In this document: positions 25,198 to 34,965 of the stretch, one piece after another | Position numbering within the stretch: position 1 is the first letter of the stretch | Layout of the letters: every line of letters begins with the position of its first letter | Source of the DNA: Pseudomonas putida | GTDB lineage: Bacteria; Pseudomonadota; Gammaproteobacteria; Pseudomonadales; Pseudomonadaceae | Assembly (NCBI RefSeq): GCF_001636055.1 | Contig: NZ_CP011789.1 | Coordinates: 4,030,001-4,094,000 of the forward strand | Direction of reading: 5' to 3' | DNA length: 64,000 nucleotides | Notes under the pieces: model-generated | What the model was told of the DNA's origin: nothing | What the model saw: the letters and a program-made list of their open reading frames with translations, nothing else | Database searches by the model: none | Translations under genes and position numbers: made by a program

Positions 25198-25517
25198 CAG
25201 TAAGTTCCCACTGAGATACTGACGTTTCTTCTCGGCACTGGCTGGCCAGTCAGTGGGTTATTGAAGTCCACGTATGCCCACGACAAGATGGCACCCGATA
25301 TCGAAACGTTTGGATAGGCATATGGATTGGCAAGTGTCAGATCAGCTGAGTCGTCCTCCACGAAGAAAAATGGTTCACCTCCGGCCGCTAGGGAAGGAAC
25401 TGAAATTGACCCATTTGCGCCACCTGTTGAAAAAGTTGCGGTGATGCGGCCGATGCGAGTTGTCGCATCCAGCCGCAAGTTCCCAGCAGCGTCCCAAGTC
25501 TGCAAACCTATAGGCAT
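25197..25517 (-). CDS. Tail-tip associated small protein
   Basis: 106 residues opening MPIGLQTWDAAGNLRLDATT, a pattern seen in Pseudomonas phage tail proteins encoded after the J-like gene. Beta-rich with no cysteines. Coupled to both neighbours. Confidence 0.65.
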   Translation of the reverse strand: MPIGLQTWDAAGNLRLDATTRIGRITATFSTGGANGSISVPSLAAGGEPFFFVEDDSADLTLANPYAYPNVSISGAILSWAYVDFNNPLTGQPVPRRNVSISVGTY

Positions 25518-25518
25518 A

Positions 25519-28500
25519 TCACCCCCAGATACCGAGTCTCATCCGCATACGCGCCGTGTCGTACACCGTCAGCAGCTGATGAGTGATGTTCATCCGTCCG
25601 AGCCCAGGACGAATCCCGTTGATCTCAAACTCGTTCGTGACGAAGTTGATCCTCATTCCTTGCTGGCCAGGAATGTAATTCGCACTCTTGAGCTCGCCAG
25701 TGATGATCAGGTTGATGATGTCGGCTTGGTTGATGATCGCGCTGTTCATGAACACCTGGCCGTTGTTGATCGCGAAGACTGACTTCGGCGTGCCTCCTGG
25801 CTGGTGCATGACGGAGAACAGGTTGGCCAGGAAGACGATCATCGATTGCATTCCCTCCGGGGTGTTCTCGACCGAAACGCCCATCCCCGCGCCGTAGTAG
25901 ACGCCGTTCACGTCAACGCCAACCTTGATGTTGCGCGTCGCGCGAATGTCGCCATCCAGTTCAACCAGGGCCTCGGCGTTATCCTCTACCATCGCCTTGG
26001 TGTCGCCCACCTGTGCAGTCAGGGTCTCGTTGTCACGCGCCAGCGCGGACACGTCGTCTGTGAGCGTCTCCACAGTCCGAACTACTCGCGCCAAGTTGCC
26101 GCCGACCTGAGCCTTGACCTCGTCGACCTGCTTGGCGATCGCCATGTCTGCCTGCGCGAACGCCGAGTAGATCGACCAAGACCCAGCGTGGGAGCCGGTT
26201 TCGCCTGCGCGCCAGCCCTCGGTCGCGCCTGCCATCTTGGGCGAGACAGCCGCCTCTACGCCGAGAATTCGGCTCGCCATGGCGGTGAGCTCGCCATTGA
26301 TCTCCTCTACGCTGGTCTCGACGCCGTCCACGCGCACAGCAAGTGCCGTGACCATTTCCCCGAGAGACGCGTAGTCGCCTAGGTACTCCCAGAATCCGGC
26401 GTCGCCCACTGGGGTACCTGCTGGAACATCAACCTTCGCCCGGTACAGCTTGCCGTCGTGCTTGACCAAGGTTCCGGCCAGGTATGGCTGGTCTGGCTTC
26501 CACTCTTCAGCGCCAGCAAGATCAGCCAACTGGGCCGACAGTGAATCAATCTGGCTCTGCAGCGCCTTGTCACCCGCCTTGAATCGCTCGTTGACCGACC
26601 CGGGGCCGTCGCCGCTGATTTTCCCGATTTCACTGAGCAACTGCTGGCCGAGGTGGCTTTCGGTGATCTTCCCGTCCAGGTACTCGAGCACAGCCGACGA
26701 GTCGGCGCTCGACTGGCCATAGACCCAATCCGACCACGGACCGATGTTGCCGGTACGGTCTACCAGACGACCTCGGAAGTAACGCACCACCGCCGCCGCC
26801 ATGCCCGAGTGCAGGTAGGTCGGAGTCGGATAAGCGAACTGCCCTAATGGAAGCGGGTTCTGTCCGGTGGGCTCAGATGCCATCTGGATCTCGGTGTAAG
26901 CCGTGTCATCAGCACCAGGCTGGAATCCCCAGTTCAGCCGAATCGCAAATATCTCAGACGTTGTATTCAAGAACGCCAAGGCAGGAGGCGCACCTTCTTT
27001 TCCTTTCAACTCGGTCAACATCGAGTCGCGCCAAGGCGATGTGATGTCGAACGCGCTCACCGCCCGAGCACGCGCAAGGTAGGCGCCAGCGTAGATGCCC
27101 GTCACGTCCACTGACGTGGTGCCCACTCGCTGCAGGCGAATCCAGTTGCCGTTGTTCCTGCGCCACTCCACGTCGTATGCGACCGCGCCCTCCACTGCCG
27201 GCCAGGCAATCGTCATCGTGCTGACGGCAATGCCCTGGTCGACGGCATATCCCGAGGTCAGGGTTACGCTCGCCAGCGGCGGCACCGTCGTAACCGGGAT
27301 GACGCTGATCGGCCGCTCCTCAAGCTTGGCGCCAGTGTCGATCGCCGCGAATTTGCTGGGGTTGAACTCCAGCGCGGTGAACTCGTACTCGCCCTCAGTG
27401 GTGCGCACGCGCTTGAGCACACGGAACAGCTGGACGGCCAGGTCTTCGTAGTCGATCGCCCACTGCAGCTCAGGCTCTGGCTGCAAGCCATAGGCAGTCG
27501 TCACAGTCACTGCGCGACCGCTCACCGACTGCACGGTCCTGCCTTGGGCGGTGCCATTGGGCAGGTTAATGATCAAGCGGTCACCGGCCTTGATCGGCGT
27601 GTCCCGATCCAAGGTCACGACGCGGCCTGCGGCGGCAGAGATGCGGCCACCGTTCGGGCGCCCGGCGACGAGCTCATCAGCAACCGGGATGACGAAGCCA
27701 GGCAGCACGTTTGCGCCTTCCATCCCTGTCTTGAACGAGACCGTGCGATCCTGGTTGTTGCTCAGCAGCGCCCACTTGCCGCGGCGCTGGGCCTCGCTGG
27801 CCCGCGTGCAGCCAATGGCGGAGATTCCAACGGGGCGATCCCGGTACCGGCGCTGCAGTGCAATGTCGGTGACCGGTATTACGTCCGTGTCGTAGTTGTT
27901 CGCCGGGTTGTCGTAGCTCACCAGGGCGCGGCTGTAGTGCGTGTCGCGGCCCGCGCCGCCGTAAACGAAGTCGCCGTCGATCACGTTCGACCGAGTGAAG
28001 ACGTAGTCAATGTCCTGCGCGCGAGGCATGTCGGCCTGCATGTACAGCGAGCCCTGCGCCCAATAGACCATCCCCCGATAGATCGCCGAGAGGTCGCGTA
28101 GCAGCGTCCAGGCCTCTGCCTTCCCCTGTAGGTTCAGGTCGCACAGGTAGCGCGGCTCCTGGCCGCCCAAGCCGTCCGGCACCAGCTGGTCGCAGTACTG
28201 GGCGATGCGGTACATCTCCCACTTGTCGACCATCCATGGCTGGATTCGCTTGCCCAGGCCGAAGCGGTCATTCACGCACAGGCCGTAGGTGGCCCACACC
28301 GGGTTGTTGGTCCAGGCCTGCTTGAAAGTGCCGTCCCAGATGCCCGTGTAGGTGCGGGTCTCCGGATCGTAATTGCTCGGTACCGGCCAGCGCTGCGCCT
28401 TGCAGTTGACCGTCACAGCTGGGATGTTCTGGAACTGCTCGGCGTTGAACTCGATGTACAGCAGCGCGGTATTCGGGTAGCGCAGCTTCTGGTCGATAAT

Positions 28501-29148
28501 CTCGGTGTAGCCAGCGATCACCATCTGGTCGGCAATCGTGCCGCTGTTGGCGTTGGGCGTGATGCGGCGAACACGGAAGGCCCAGCCGGAGGTGGCTGGA
28601 GGCAGGTTCACAGATTCGGACCGCTGGTAGCCGTTGGTGGTCTTGCCGTCCACGGCTGAACGCAGGGATTCCACGAACGCCCCACCGTCGGTGGAAACAT
28701 CGATGGCGTACTCGATCCGGTAGCCATTTGTGTTGCCGCTGCTGTCTTGGCTGACCAGGCGCTGCCATGAGAACCGGACACGAACCCGCGAGAGCTGCAG
28801 GTTACTCAGCGTGCGCGTGAAGGGCGTGTCGCTGCGGAGCTCGACGTTCACCGTCGTCTCGTTCTCGATCGCTGGAATACCCTGGATGTAGTCCTGCTCG
28901 ATCGAGCCTGGGCGCCACTCCCACTTCACGCCGGGGAAATTCACGTTGCCGCTGGCATCCATGATCGGCGTGTTGTCGAGGTAGATATCACGATCGGTCG
29001 GCATGCCGTCGAACTCACCCTCACCCACTGCTAGCAGGATCTTGGCGATGTTCGTCGATCGCAGGCTGTCCGGTGCTTCGACCGGGTTCTTCGGCTTCTT
29101 CTCGCCGCCCTTGCCGCCTGTGACTTCTGGCAGGAGTGCTACGCCCAT
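25519..29148 (-). CDS. J: Host specificity protein J-like tail tip protein
   Basis: 1209 residues, similar in size to lambda J. The N-terminal half carries the tip attachment domain (EGEFDGMPTDRDIYLDNTPI, YPNTALLYIEFNAEQF) and a fibronectin type III-like region near 630-740. The C-terminal half has coiled segments and a DUF1983-like region (VYYGAGMGVSVENTPEG, VFAINNGQVFMNSAIINQAD). It forms the tail tip and determines receptor choice. Five genes separate it from lysis, consistent with lambda order. Confidence 0.9.
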   Translation of the reverse strand: MGVALLPEVTGGKGGEKKPKNPVEAPDSLRSTNIAKILLAVGEGEFDGMPTDRDIYLDNTPIMDASGNVNFPGVKWEWRPGSIEQDYIQGIPAIENETTVNVELRSDTPFTRTLSNLQLSRVRVRFSWQRLVSQDSSGNTNGYRIEYAIDVSTDGGAFVESLRSAVDGKTTNGYQRSESVNLPPATSGWAFRVRRITPNANSGTIADQMVIAGYTEIIDQKLRYPNTALLYIEFNAEQFQNIPAVTVNCKAQRWPVPSNYDPETRTYTGIWDGTFKQAWTNNPVWATYGLCVNDRFGLGKRIQPWMVDKWEMYRIAQYCDQLVPDGLGGQEPRYLCDLNLQGKAEAWTLLRDLSAIYRGMVYWAQGSLYMQADMPRAQDIDYVFTRSNVIDGDFVYGGAGRDTHYSRALVSYDNPANNYDTDVIPVTDIALQRRYRDRPVGISAIGCTRASEAQRRGKWALLSNNQDRTVSFKTGMEGANVLPGFVIPVADELVAGRPNGGRISAAAGRVVTLDRDTPIKAGDRLIINLPNGTAQGRTVQSVSGRAVTVTTAYGLQPEPELQWAIDYEDLAVQLFRVLKRVRTTEGEYEFTALEFNPSKFAAIDTGAKLEERPISVIPVTTVPPLASVTLTSGYAVDQGIAVSTMTIAWPAVEGAVAYDVEWRRNNGNWIRLQRVGTTSVDVTGIYAGAYLARARAVSAFDITSPWRDSMLTELKGKEGAPPALAFLNTTSEIFAIRLNWGFQPGADDTAYTEIQMASEPTGQNPLPLGQFAYPTPTYLHSGMAAAVVRYFRGRLVDRTGNIGPWSDWVYGQSSADSSAVLEYLDGKITESHLGQQLLSEIGKISGDGPGSVNERFKAGDKALQSQIDSLSAQLADLAGAEEWKPDQPYLAGTLVKHDGKLYRAKVDVPAGTPVGDAGFWEYLGDYASLGEMVTALAVRVDGVETSVEEINGELTAMASRILGVEAAVSPKMAGATEGWRAGETGSHAGSWSIYSAFAQADMAIAKQVDEVKAQVGGNLARVVRTVETLTDDVSALARDNETLTAQVGDTKAMVEDNAEALVELDGDIRATRNIKVGVDVNGVYYGAGMGVSVENTPEGMQSMIVFLANLFSVMHQPGGTPKSVFAINNGQVFMNSAIINQADIINLIITGELKSANYIPGQQGMRINFVTNEFEINGIRPGLGRMNITHQLLTVYDTARMRMRLGIWG

Positions 29149-29163
29149 GCTTTCCTCCGGGCA

Positions 29164-29187
29164 ATAAAAAACCGCCCGTAGGCGGTT
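29164..29187 (-). terminator. Hairpin between I-like and J-like genes
   Basis: Minus-strand stem ACCGCC/GGCGGT with loop TACG followed by six T. Another internal attenuator of the late operon. Confidence 0.7.
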
Positions 29188-29204
29188 GGTGGCATTTCGG
29201 GTGA

Positions 29205-29825
29205 CTACGCTTTGTCCTCGGCGTAGACCGATGCGGATATGATCGCCCCGCCCCAGCGGCGTTTCCCGATGCAGATCGGTACCGGGTTACCGCTGGCCGT
29301 GGTGTTCTTGGCAGCCCCGAAAGCGTACGACGGAAGGTTCTCGGGTGCGCCGCTCATGGATAGACCTTTGGCCTGGGGGCTGAGCATCTGTATCACCCCG
29401 CCAACCGCCATCGAGACGCCTATTGCTCCCGTAATGCCCCAGGTGCCACCAGCGCCAATTGCACCGAGGCCAGCCGGAGCAAAGATCGCCACCGCCGCTA
29501 TAAGCGCGATGCCAACTACAGTTTGAAGCAGTCCGCCACGCTTGCTACCACCAACCACTGGCACGAGCCGCAGTTCGCGAACTCCGCCACGATCAAAATC
29601 ATTGGTTCCAACGTTTTTTCGGTTCCTGAAAACCGCAAAACGCAGCCCCATTTCATCCAGGCGGCGGATCTCCTCTTCGAAGCCCGTCAGCGTAGCCTTC
29701 AAGGCTCTGAAGGCCTCCCAAGTGTCGCCACTCTCCAGCTGGCGCCGGTGGGTGCGACCAAATCTCTTAGCAAGTGAACCGGACAGTTTTATGGTGGTCA
29801 TGGGGGCGTACTGGATTACGCTCAT
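29205..29825 (-). CDS. Tail assembly protein I-like
   Basis: 206 residues. The N-terminal ubiquitin-like region (TIKLSGSLAKRFGRTHRRQL) and a central hydrophobic glycine-rich segment (IALIAAVAIFAPAGLGAIGA) match lambda gpI-type tail assembly proteins. ATG 29825 has GGAGAAAG upstream. It acts in initiator assembly with gpJ, gpK and gpL. Confidence 0.85.
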   Translation of the reverse strand: MSVIQYAPMTTIKLSGSLAKRFGRTHRRQLESGDTWEAFRALKATLTGFEEEIRRLDEMGLRFAVFRNRKNVGTNDFDRGGVRELRLVPVVGGSKRGGLLQTVVGIALIAAVAIFAPAGLGAIGAGGTWGITGAIGVSMAVGGVIQMLSPQAKGLSMSGAPENLPSYAFGAAKNTTASGNPVPICIGKRRWGGAIISASVYAEDKA

Positions 29826-29929
29826 GCTTTCTCCAAAAGAAACTTTAGATACAAAAAAACCGCCGAAACGGATTCAAAACCTGATTGGGTATCCCTACAC
29901 CAGATATTCGGCGCCTTACGATCCAACTT

Positions 29930-30106
29930 TTAATTTGACCCCTCGCAACCTACCCTCAGCCGTTCCATAGCATCTGGCGCCATCGGCGCGGTCATCATGG
30001 AGCGGTAGGTCATACACTCTTGGGTCTCTTGATGCTGTCTTTCCGGCTTGGCTGATGAGCAGCCCGCCATGAAAGCAAAGGCGGCAATTACGATCAGTGA
30101 CTTCAT
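29930..30106 (-). CDS. Small lipoprotein (accessory gene)
   Basis: 58 residues with a signal peptide and lipobox FMAGC, then a short charged tail. GGAGGG lies just before ATG 30106. Small lipoproteins encoded between tail genes often act in superinfection exclusion (Cor-like); that role is inference here. Confidence 0.6.
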   Translation of the reverse strand: MKSLIVIAAFAFMAGCSSAKPERQHQETQECMTYRSMMTAPMAPDAMERLRVGCEGSN

Positions 30107-30243
30107 AGGCCCTCCATTTGAAGGCCTACTGTATCGAGCGACCTGACCAGACTGCAAAGACCGAGGCGACAAACGCCAGCATGAAGCGCTGCGGCCAGGT
30201 CTATCCTTTCCTCTCTTGAACCACTCCCTCAAAGGGTGCGCGG

Positions 30244-30435
30244 ATGCTCGAGAAAGAGAGGCAGAGATTTGCCGAGGCGCTGGCGCATTGGGCGGAGGAT
30301 GTCGCTTTGATCCGCGCCCGGGAGCGCGCCGAGGCTATAGCGCAGGCTGAGGACCAGGCAAAGGTGAGGCTTGCAGATGCCTTCCATATCAGCGACCTGT
30401 CGAAGCATCACGGGGCGAAGCTGCGGCAAAAATGA
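30244..30435 (+). CDS. Small charged helical protein
   Basis: 63 residues, Ala/Glu/Arg-rich, predicted coiled (RARERAEAIAQAEDQAKVRL). It runs opposite to the late operon and lacks a good ribosome site. A GC hairpin at 30456-30478 follows but has no T-run. Could be spurious. Confidence 0.35.
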   Translation: MLEKERQRFAEALAHWAEDVALIRARERAEAIAQAEDQAKVRLADAFHISDLSKHHGAKLRQK

Positions 30436-30518
30436 TGATTAGGACCAGATGCAAGAAGCCCGGCGCGCGGCTGGGCTTGCGATGCATTGACCAGAAGTCA
30501 CTGCAAGCTGAACCACTT

Positions 30519-31499
30519 CTATCGCGATTTTATATTGAACCCTCCACCCAATGGGCCAATTTCTAAGTCCACATACTCCGCACCAGATCCAGCAGAATTC
30601 GTATTCAAAGCCAGAAATCGATACTCCCTTTGGTACGCATACTTAAAATCTTTCGACATAGCATGCGAATAATATTGGTTCTTCACACCTTCATAGGGAT
30701 CAAAATACTCTACTGGATTATGATGAAATAAATACCCAGGCATCGCGCGCGCTAGCGCCACTTCTAGCTTCAGCGCAAAGCCATCAACATCTTCTACAAT
30801 ACCACAATGTTCGACATTGAAATCATCGAACAATCCTACATCCCAATCGCACGACATGCACAAAAGGAAGTACTCTGGACCACTATGACTTATCCGTACG
30901 TCGCCAACCGTAGGTATTCTCAAACCATCCATATTTGTGATAATTGTCTTTGGGCCGTTAAGAAACCTATCCTTCACCATCTCATGATCTTGACGGGCAA
31001 CATCCGTCTCAAGCTTTGCATAAAAGTCAGCGTGCCACATCCGCAACCCACCGACTTCACTCAATTTATCTAGCCATTTCAAGTTTCCGTATCGGTACAG
31101 TACATCACCGGCATTTGGATGCCTTGGGCGCACAGGGACATCCCCCGTTCCAGATTTTGGTTGGTAGCCAGAGCTTAGTGGTGCGGATATACCTCGCATG
31201 GCCATTTCAAGCCTTGTTTGGTGTTCTTTTCTATACCAATACCAAGAACTCAAGAACGAGAGGCATGGAATCACGTCGCGATCGGGAGATGCAAGACACT
31301 CAAGATTCTTAACGATTTCAGCGTGCCTTTTCTCTAAGGCCCTGCTATCCAATTCGCTTAAATATCTATAACTTATATATTCAAATTCCCAAAAATCCGC
31401 ATCATAGTTAGCCCTGGATTGCCCGAAAGATTTTATAGCACCTTCCGCTGGATATGCTCTAGGTAAGTTCAGCGATTGAATTTGAATTTTTTTCTGCAC
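30519..31499 (-). CDS. DUF2971-like protein (accessory gene)
   Basis: 326 residues, AT-richer than its neighbours. Features resemble DUF2971: VLYRYGNLKWLDKL at about residue 130, a central FLLCMSCDWD segment where the family has its CFS-type strand, and a late FKYAYQREYRFL block. GTG 31499 has GGGAG upstream. DUF2971 proteins are common in defence islands and prophages but their activity is largely unknown. It interrupts the tail gene order between I and K, as phage cargo does. Confidence 0.55.
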   Translation of the reverse strand: MQKKIQIQSLNLPRAYPAEGAIKSFGQSRANYDADFWEFEYISYRYLSELDSRALEKRHAEIVKNLECLASPDRDVIPCLSFLSSWYWYRKEHQTRLEMAMRGISAPLSSGYQPKSGTGDVPVRPRHPNAGDVLYRYGNLKWLDKLSEVGGLRMWHADFYAKLETDVARQDHEMVKDRFLNGPKTIITNMDGLRIPTVGDVRISHSGPEYFLLCMSCDWDVGLFDDFNVEHCGIVEDVDGFALKLEVALARAMPGYLFHHNPVEYFDPYEGVKNQYYSHAMSKDFKYAYQREYRFLALNTNSAGSGAEYVDLEIGPLGGGFNIKSR

Positions 31500-31633
31500 G
31501 AACAGCTCCCTGCCTTGGCACTATTGGTATGTTAAATTAATCAAGATATCATAATGCAAGCCTATCGCTGGTCAAGCTTTCACGCATCACTGTCTACCCA
31601 TTCACCCTGGACGGAAAGACAGTGGAGCGCTGT

Positions 31634-32119
31634 CTACATTCTACGATCGGGACTCGATGCTTCTTGCATTCGATGGAGAAGATCCTCATATCGTTTTGTC
31701 GAAACACCCTGATTGCGCGCCAGCTTTTCGAGACTCGGCTCAATATACCGAAGATAGAGCCGACATTTCTTCTCATTGAATGTGTCCACGGTGGCATGGA
31801 CATCCTCTGCTAGGGCAGCCGAATCTCGAAGGCAAAGTGCAAAGTGCTCCCGTTGACCCATCAGGAAGTCCAACAGAGCAGCAACCTCAGGCAATCCGGC
31901 AGGGAATCGATGGCTCACATCCCTGATCAGGGATTCGTTTTCCCTATTGAGCTTGTGCCATTCCGATCTGGCTTGCTCCGACTTGGTTACTACGCTCTGC
32001 CGCAGGGTAAAGAGCTCAGTCATCTTTGTCCTTCTGAGCGCCCACCAAGCTACAAACAGGCTCAATAGCGCGATCAGCAGCGTGATCGCGTCGACCAGTG
32101 AAACCTTCCCTATTTCCAT
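31634..32119 (-). CDS. Membrane-anchored hypothetical protein (accessory gene)
   Basis: 161 residues with one N-terminal membrane helix (AITLLIALLSLFVAWWALRR) and a cytoplasmic helical domain. The N-terminal layout is reminiscent of phage exclusion proteins but no family is recognised. It sits in the cargo slot between tail genes I and K. Confidence 0.55.
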   Translation of the reverse strand: MEIGKVSLVDAITLLIALLSLFVAWWALRRTKMTELFTLRQSVVTKSEQARSEWHKLNRENESLIRDVSHRFPAGLPEVAALLDFLMGQREHFALCLRDSAALAEDVHATVDTFNEKKCRLYLRYIEPSLEKLARNQGVSTKRYEDLLHRMQEASSPDRRM

Positions 32120-32297
32120 CCGCCTGATCCTAAAGAGAAAGATCTAGGATAGCCGAACTACCCTGAATCGTCTGAGCTGGATGGAATGCCAGTACGCGGC
32201 CTGAACGCTGGCGTAGTAGCGTTGTGCCTTCCAACGAACCGCCCCTGGCCATAGCCGGAAAGCCCATGGACTGGGGCATGATGACCTAGGGGGTCAG

Positions 32298-32918
32298 ATG
32301 ATCAGTGACAACAGCGATGGCCGCTGGGGCTACAGAGCCGGCCCTTCAGATGCAATGAAACGCGAGATAGGCCAGATCGTCACGAATCACGCGGGCTGCG
32401 ATCCTGCGCTTTATGCTCTATTTCACGCGCTATCAGGGGTGAGCACTGACCAAGCAAAGGTCATTTCTCGAACTCTTAAGTTGCGCTCCAACTCTTTACT
32501 CTCGCTCATAAAGGCTTTTCGGAGAGAAAACGAAAGTAAGCTGTATCCGCCGTTGGTGGAGCGGATCGACATCGCAATTTCACATTACGACAAGCTGACA
32601 TCACTACGGAACGTAGTTGCACACTGGCAATGGTCGCTATCTCCCGAGGGCGAAGACAGTGCTATCGCAAGCAATTTCCTGAGCCTGAAGGAGCGTGACT
32701 CCAGCAATGAACGGGAGATAGACCTTCGCAATCTTCAAGAAATCTCTCTCGGATTGGTGGAGGTCATGTCGCTCATGCATTCGATTGCCGCTCTGATGGG
32801 AGCAAATCCTCCAACCTTCATCATTGATAAAGCCTTGGAAGCTCTAGACGACATCCTCAAGAAGGTCAGGGACACTCTTTTAGGCCTGCCAGATGTCTCG
32901 GACGATTCGCAGCCATGA
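32298..32918 (+). CDS. Hypothetical protein with HEPN-like RX4H motif (accessory gene)
   Basis: 206 residues, all helical in appearance. Near residue 108 it reads LTSLRNVVAHWQW; RNVVAH fits the RX4-6H motif, with N after R, that marks HEPN ribonuclease or nucleotidyltransferase-partner domains. No partner nucleotidyltransferase is adjacent. It is transcribed against the late operon, so it has its own promoter and could be on in the lysogen. Classification rests on the motif and helical pattern alone. Confidence 0.5.
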   Translation: MISDNSDGRWGYRAGPSDAMKREIGQIVTNHAGCDPALYALFHALSGVSTDQAKVISRTLKLRSNSLLSLIKAFRRENESKLYPPLVERIDIAISHYDKLTSLRNVVAHWQWSLSPEGEDSAIASNFLSLKERDSSNEREIDLRNLQEISLGLVEVMSLMHSIAALMGANPPTFIIDKALEALDDILKKVRDTLLGLPDVSDDSQP

Positions 32919-33105
32919 TTCGGTAAAGATCGTCCAGACGAAGCTCATTGAGCTCGGACGAATGCAGCCCCTCCCAGTACGCCACCGCTGCATTGATCAT
33001 GACAGGGGTTACGATGATTGATTTGAGGATGGAAACTGGCTGCCCTGCATGTGCAGCCAGCGATGCCATTCGCTCCGCTTCAAGTCTCGCACTGAGGTCG
33101 CTCAT
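32866..33105 (-). CDS. Small phage protein upstream of the cargo slot
   Basis: 79 residues (MSDLSARLEAERMASLAAHA, INAAVAYWEGLHSSEL). It overlaps the 3' end of the HEPN-like gene on the other strand by about 50 bases. The pattern of a short helical tail-region protein is coherent; function unknown. Confidence 0.6.
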   Translation of the reverse strand: MSDLSARLEAERMASLAAHAGQPVSILKSIIVTPVMINAAVAYWEGLHSSELNELRLDDLYRIMAANRPRHLAGLKECP

Positions 33106-33117
33106 GTTCACTCCTTG

Positions 33118-33876
33118 TCAGCCCGGCGCGTCTGAACAACGCAACACAAGGCGGGTCCGGTCGAGCCATGGCCCGCCGAACACAATGATTTCTGATGGCC
33201 TGCCGTACAGGTGGTGCAGCAGGAACGGGCCAGGGCCGAACACCTCAGGCTGCTCGCCGGGCAGGCCTGGGTCTGTGCCCAGATAGATCCCGGCATGGTT
33301 TGGGTGCACGGTGCGCCCCACGGCCATGACGATCATGTCGCCACGTTGCGGCCGGTCAACCTGGAAGAAGCCAGCCTGCTCGTAGAGCTGCTCGTACAGG
33401 CTCGGGTTGTCTGCGTGCTCCCACCACCCGTCCTCACGAGCGTAAGCGGGAAAGTCGATCCCCCACTGCCGCTTATACCAGTCAGCGCAGACCTGCCAGC
33501 AGTCCCAGGCACCGTGCACGAATGGGCGCCCCAGCAGTGCGGTCTCGCCAGTCGGTGTGATGGTCCGCAGGTCGCCCTCCGGCCACGACAGGATGTGCCA
33601 GGGCAGCCCTGTGGCTTCGCACATGGCAAGGTCACGCGGGGACGGCCTGCTGGTGGCGTCAGGGTGCGAGTGCACGATGCCGATCACCTGCCCCTGGTCT
33701 TCTGCCTCGGCGTACTGCTCGGCCGCGATCCGAAATTCCTCGGTCGGCTCGGTGGCCGCGTTTTGGCATGGGAAGTAAACCTGCTTGCGGCCAACCGCCA
33801 GCAGCAGCCCGCAACACTCGCGCGGGTATTCCGCCGCGGCGTGCGCTTGCACGGCAGCAAGGATGTGTTTTCGCAT
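33118..33876 (-). CDS. Tail assembly protein K-like, JAMM plus NlpC/P60
   Basis: 252 residues in two domains. The N-terminal JAB1/MPN domain has ECCG and the metal site HSHPDATSRPSPRD. The C-terminal NlpC/P60 peptidase has WDCWQVC with the nucleophile and HAGIYLG with the histidine. Lambda gpK has this architecture and helps tail tip maturation and perhaps wall penetration. ATG 33876 gives the JAMM start; the longer frame overlaps the L gene. Confidence 0.9.
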   Translation of the reverse strand: MRKHILAAVQAHAAAEYPRECCGLLLAVGRKQVYFPCQNAATEPTEEFRIAAEQYAEAEDQGQVIGIVHSHPDATSRPSPRDLAMCEATGLPWHILSWPEGDLRTITPTGETALLGRPFVHGAWDCWQVCADWYKRQWGIDFPAYAREDGWWEHADNPSLYEQLYEQAGFFQVDRPQRGDMIVMAVGRTVHPNHAGIYLGTDPGLPGEQPEVFGPGPFLLHHLYGRPSEIIVFGGPWLDRTRLVLRCSDAPG

Positions 33877-33878
33877 GC

Positions 33879-34628
33879 TCAGCTCCGTGCGATCAGGGAG
33901 ACGGCGGGGAAACCACCAAAGGGCAGCGGATTGCCCACGCCGAAGCGCGGGACGCACCCGGTGCCCAGGCAGCCGTCGCATTCGTCAAGTTCAGGGTTGT
34001 CGGTCAGGTTGCCGTCCTTGTCACGGTACGGCCCGGTGTAGCCACAGTTCGGCCCCCGGTACCCGTTGGTCATGGCCCAGTGGCACAGCGTAGTCATCTG
34101 CCGCCCGATGGTCTCCCCGCCTACATCGCCAGGGCTGGCCAGCTCCCATGACACTTTCTGGCCGTTCTCCGACACCTTCTGGTCGATGTACCAGACCTCG
34201 ATGCTCTCCTGGGTTGGATCTGCTCCGGTGTTACCATCCGGGAAGTTCGCCGCGTCCAGGAACTGGCCTAGCGTATTCCGGATTGTCAGCTTGAACTCGA
34301 GCAGGTCAGCGAAAGCGAAGCACAGCGCGGTGATCCTGCCGTTGACGTTGCCGACCGATATCGTCGGGCGCACAGCGGTACCGTCCGAGTTTGCCTCAAT
34401 ACCCTCAACCTGCAGCGGCCAGGCGCCATACTCCTCCCCCTGCCACCAGATCGATTTCGCCGGCAGCTGATCGGCGTCGGCGGCAGCCGCTGCGAGCTCC
34501 TGCGCCGTGTGCGGAATGGCGTGGCCATGAAAGCGCAGCACATCGGCGCCGAAGTCAGAACCATCCAGTTCGAACAGCAGCACCTCGGAGCCTGGCTCAA
34601 GCTTCTGGATCTGTGAAATCAGGCTCAT
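33879..34628 (-). CDS. Minor tail protein L-like
   Basis: 249 residues. The C-terminal half contains cysteines in NCGYTG, ECDGCLGTGC and similar positions, like lambda gpL, whose C-terminal domain binds a [4Fe-4S] cluster. It overlaps the M-like gene by four bases. Part of the tail tip. Confidence 0.88.
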   Translation of the reverse strand: MSLISQIQKLEPGSEVLLFELDGSDFGADVLRFHGHAIPHTAQELAAAAADADQLPAKSIWWQGEEYGAWPLQVEGIEANSDGTAVRPTISVGNVNGRITALCFAFADLLEFKLTIRNTLGQFLDAANFPDGNTGADPTQESIEVWYIDQKVSENGQKVSWELASPGDVGGETIGRQMTTLCHWAMTNGYRGPNCGYTGPYRDKDGNLTDNPELDECDGCLGTGCVPRFGVGNPLPFGGFPAVSLIARS

Positions 34629-34963
34629 GGGTGGTATGCCCTTTCAAAAGTCAGGCTGATGACGGCAATGCCGCCGGGGCGGCGCTGCTGGCCGATTCGC
34701 TCGCAGCGATACAGCCCGAGCTCGCCTTCCGGCGGGGTCCACAGGAACGACCTGAAACCGCCATGGGAGCGGATGAAGGCGACGATGGGGTCCACTTCCT
34801 CCGCGACACCTCCGAATGACAACGTCCAACTGTCGTTCTCGGCGTTGATCCCATCACCCACCACCTGGGTGTAGTTGTCGCCGAATTGCGACTTTCGGGT
34901 TTTCAGCACGCTCTCGCCACTGGCCTCATCATCTGGCGACCAGGTGAATGTCTCGATAGCCAC
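34625..34963 (-). CDS. Minor tail protein M-like
   Basis: 112 residues, IETFTWSPDDEASG at the start and GFRSFLWTPPEGELGLYRCE near the end, matching phage minor tail protein M. The GTG at 34963 with GGGAGG five bases upstream is the likely start. It begins three bases before the end of the tape measure gene. Confidence 0.85.
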   Translation of the reverse strand: MAIETFTWSPDDEASGESVLKTRKSQFGDNYTQVVGDGINAENDSWTLSFGGVAEEVDPIVAFIRSHGGFRSFLWTPPEGELGLYRCERIGQQRRPGGIAVISLTFERAYHP

Positions 34964-34965
34964 GA

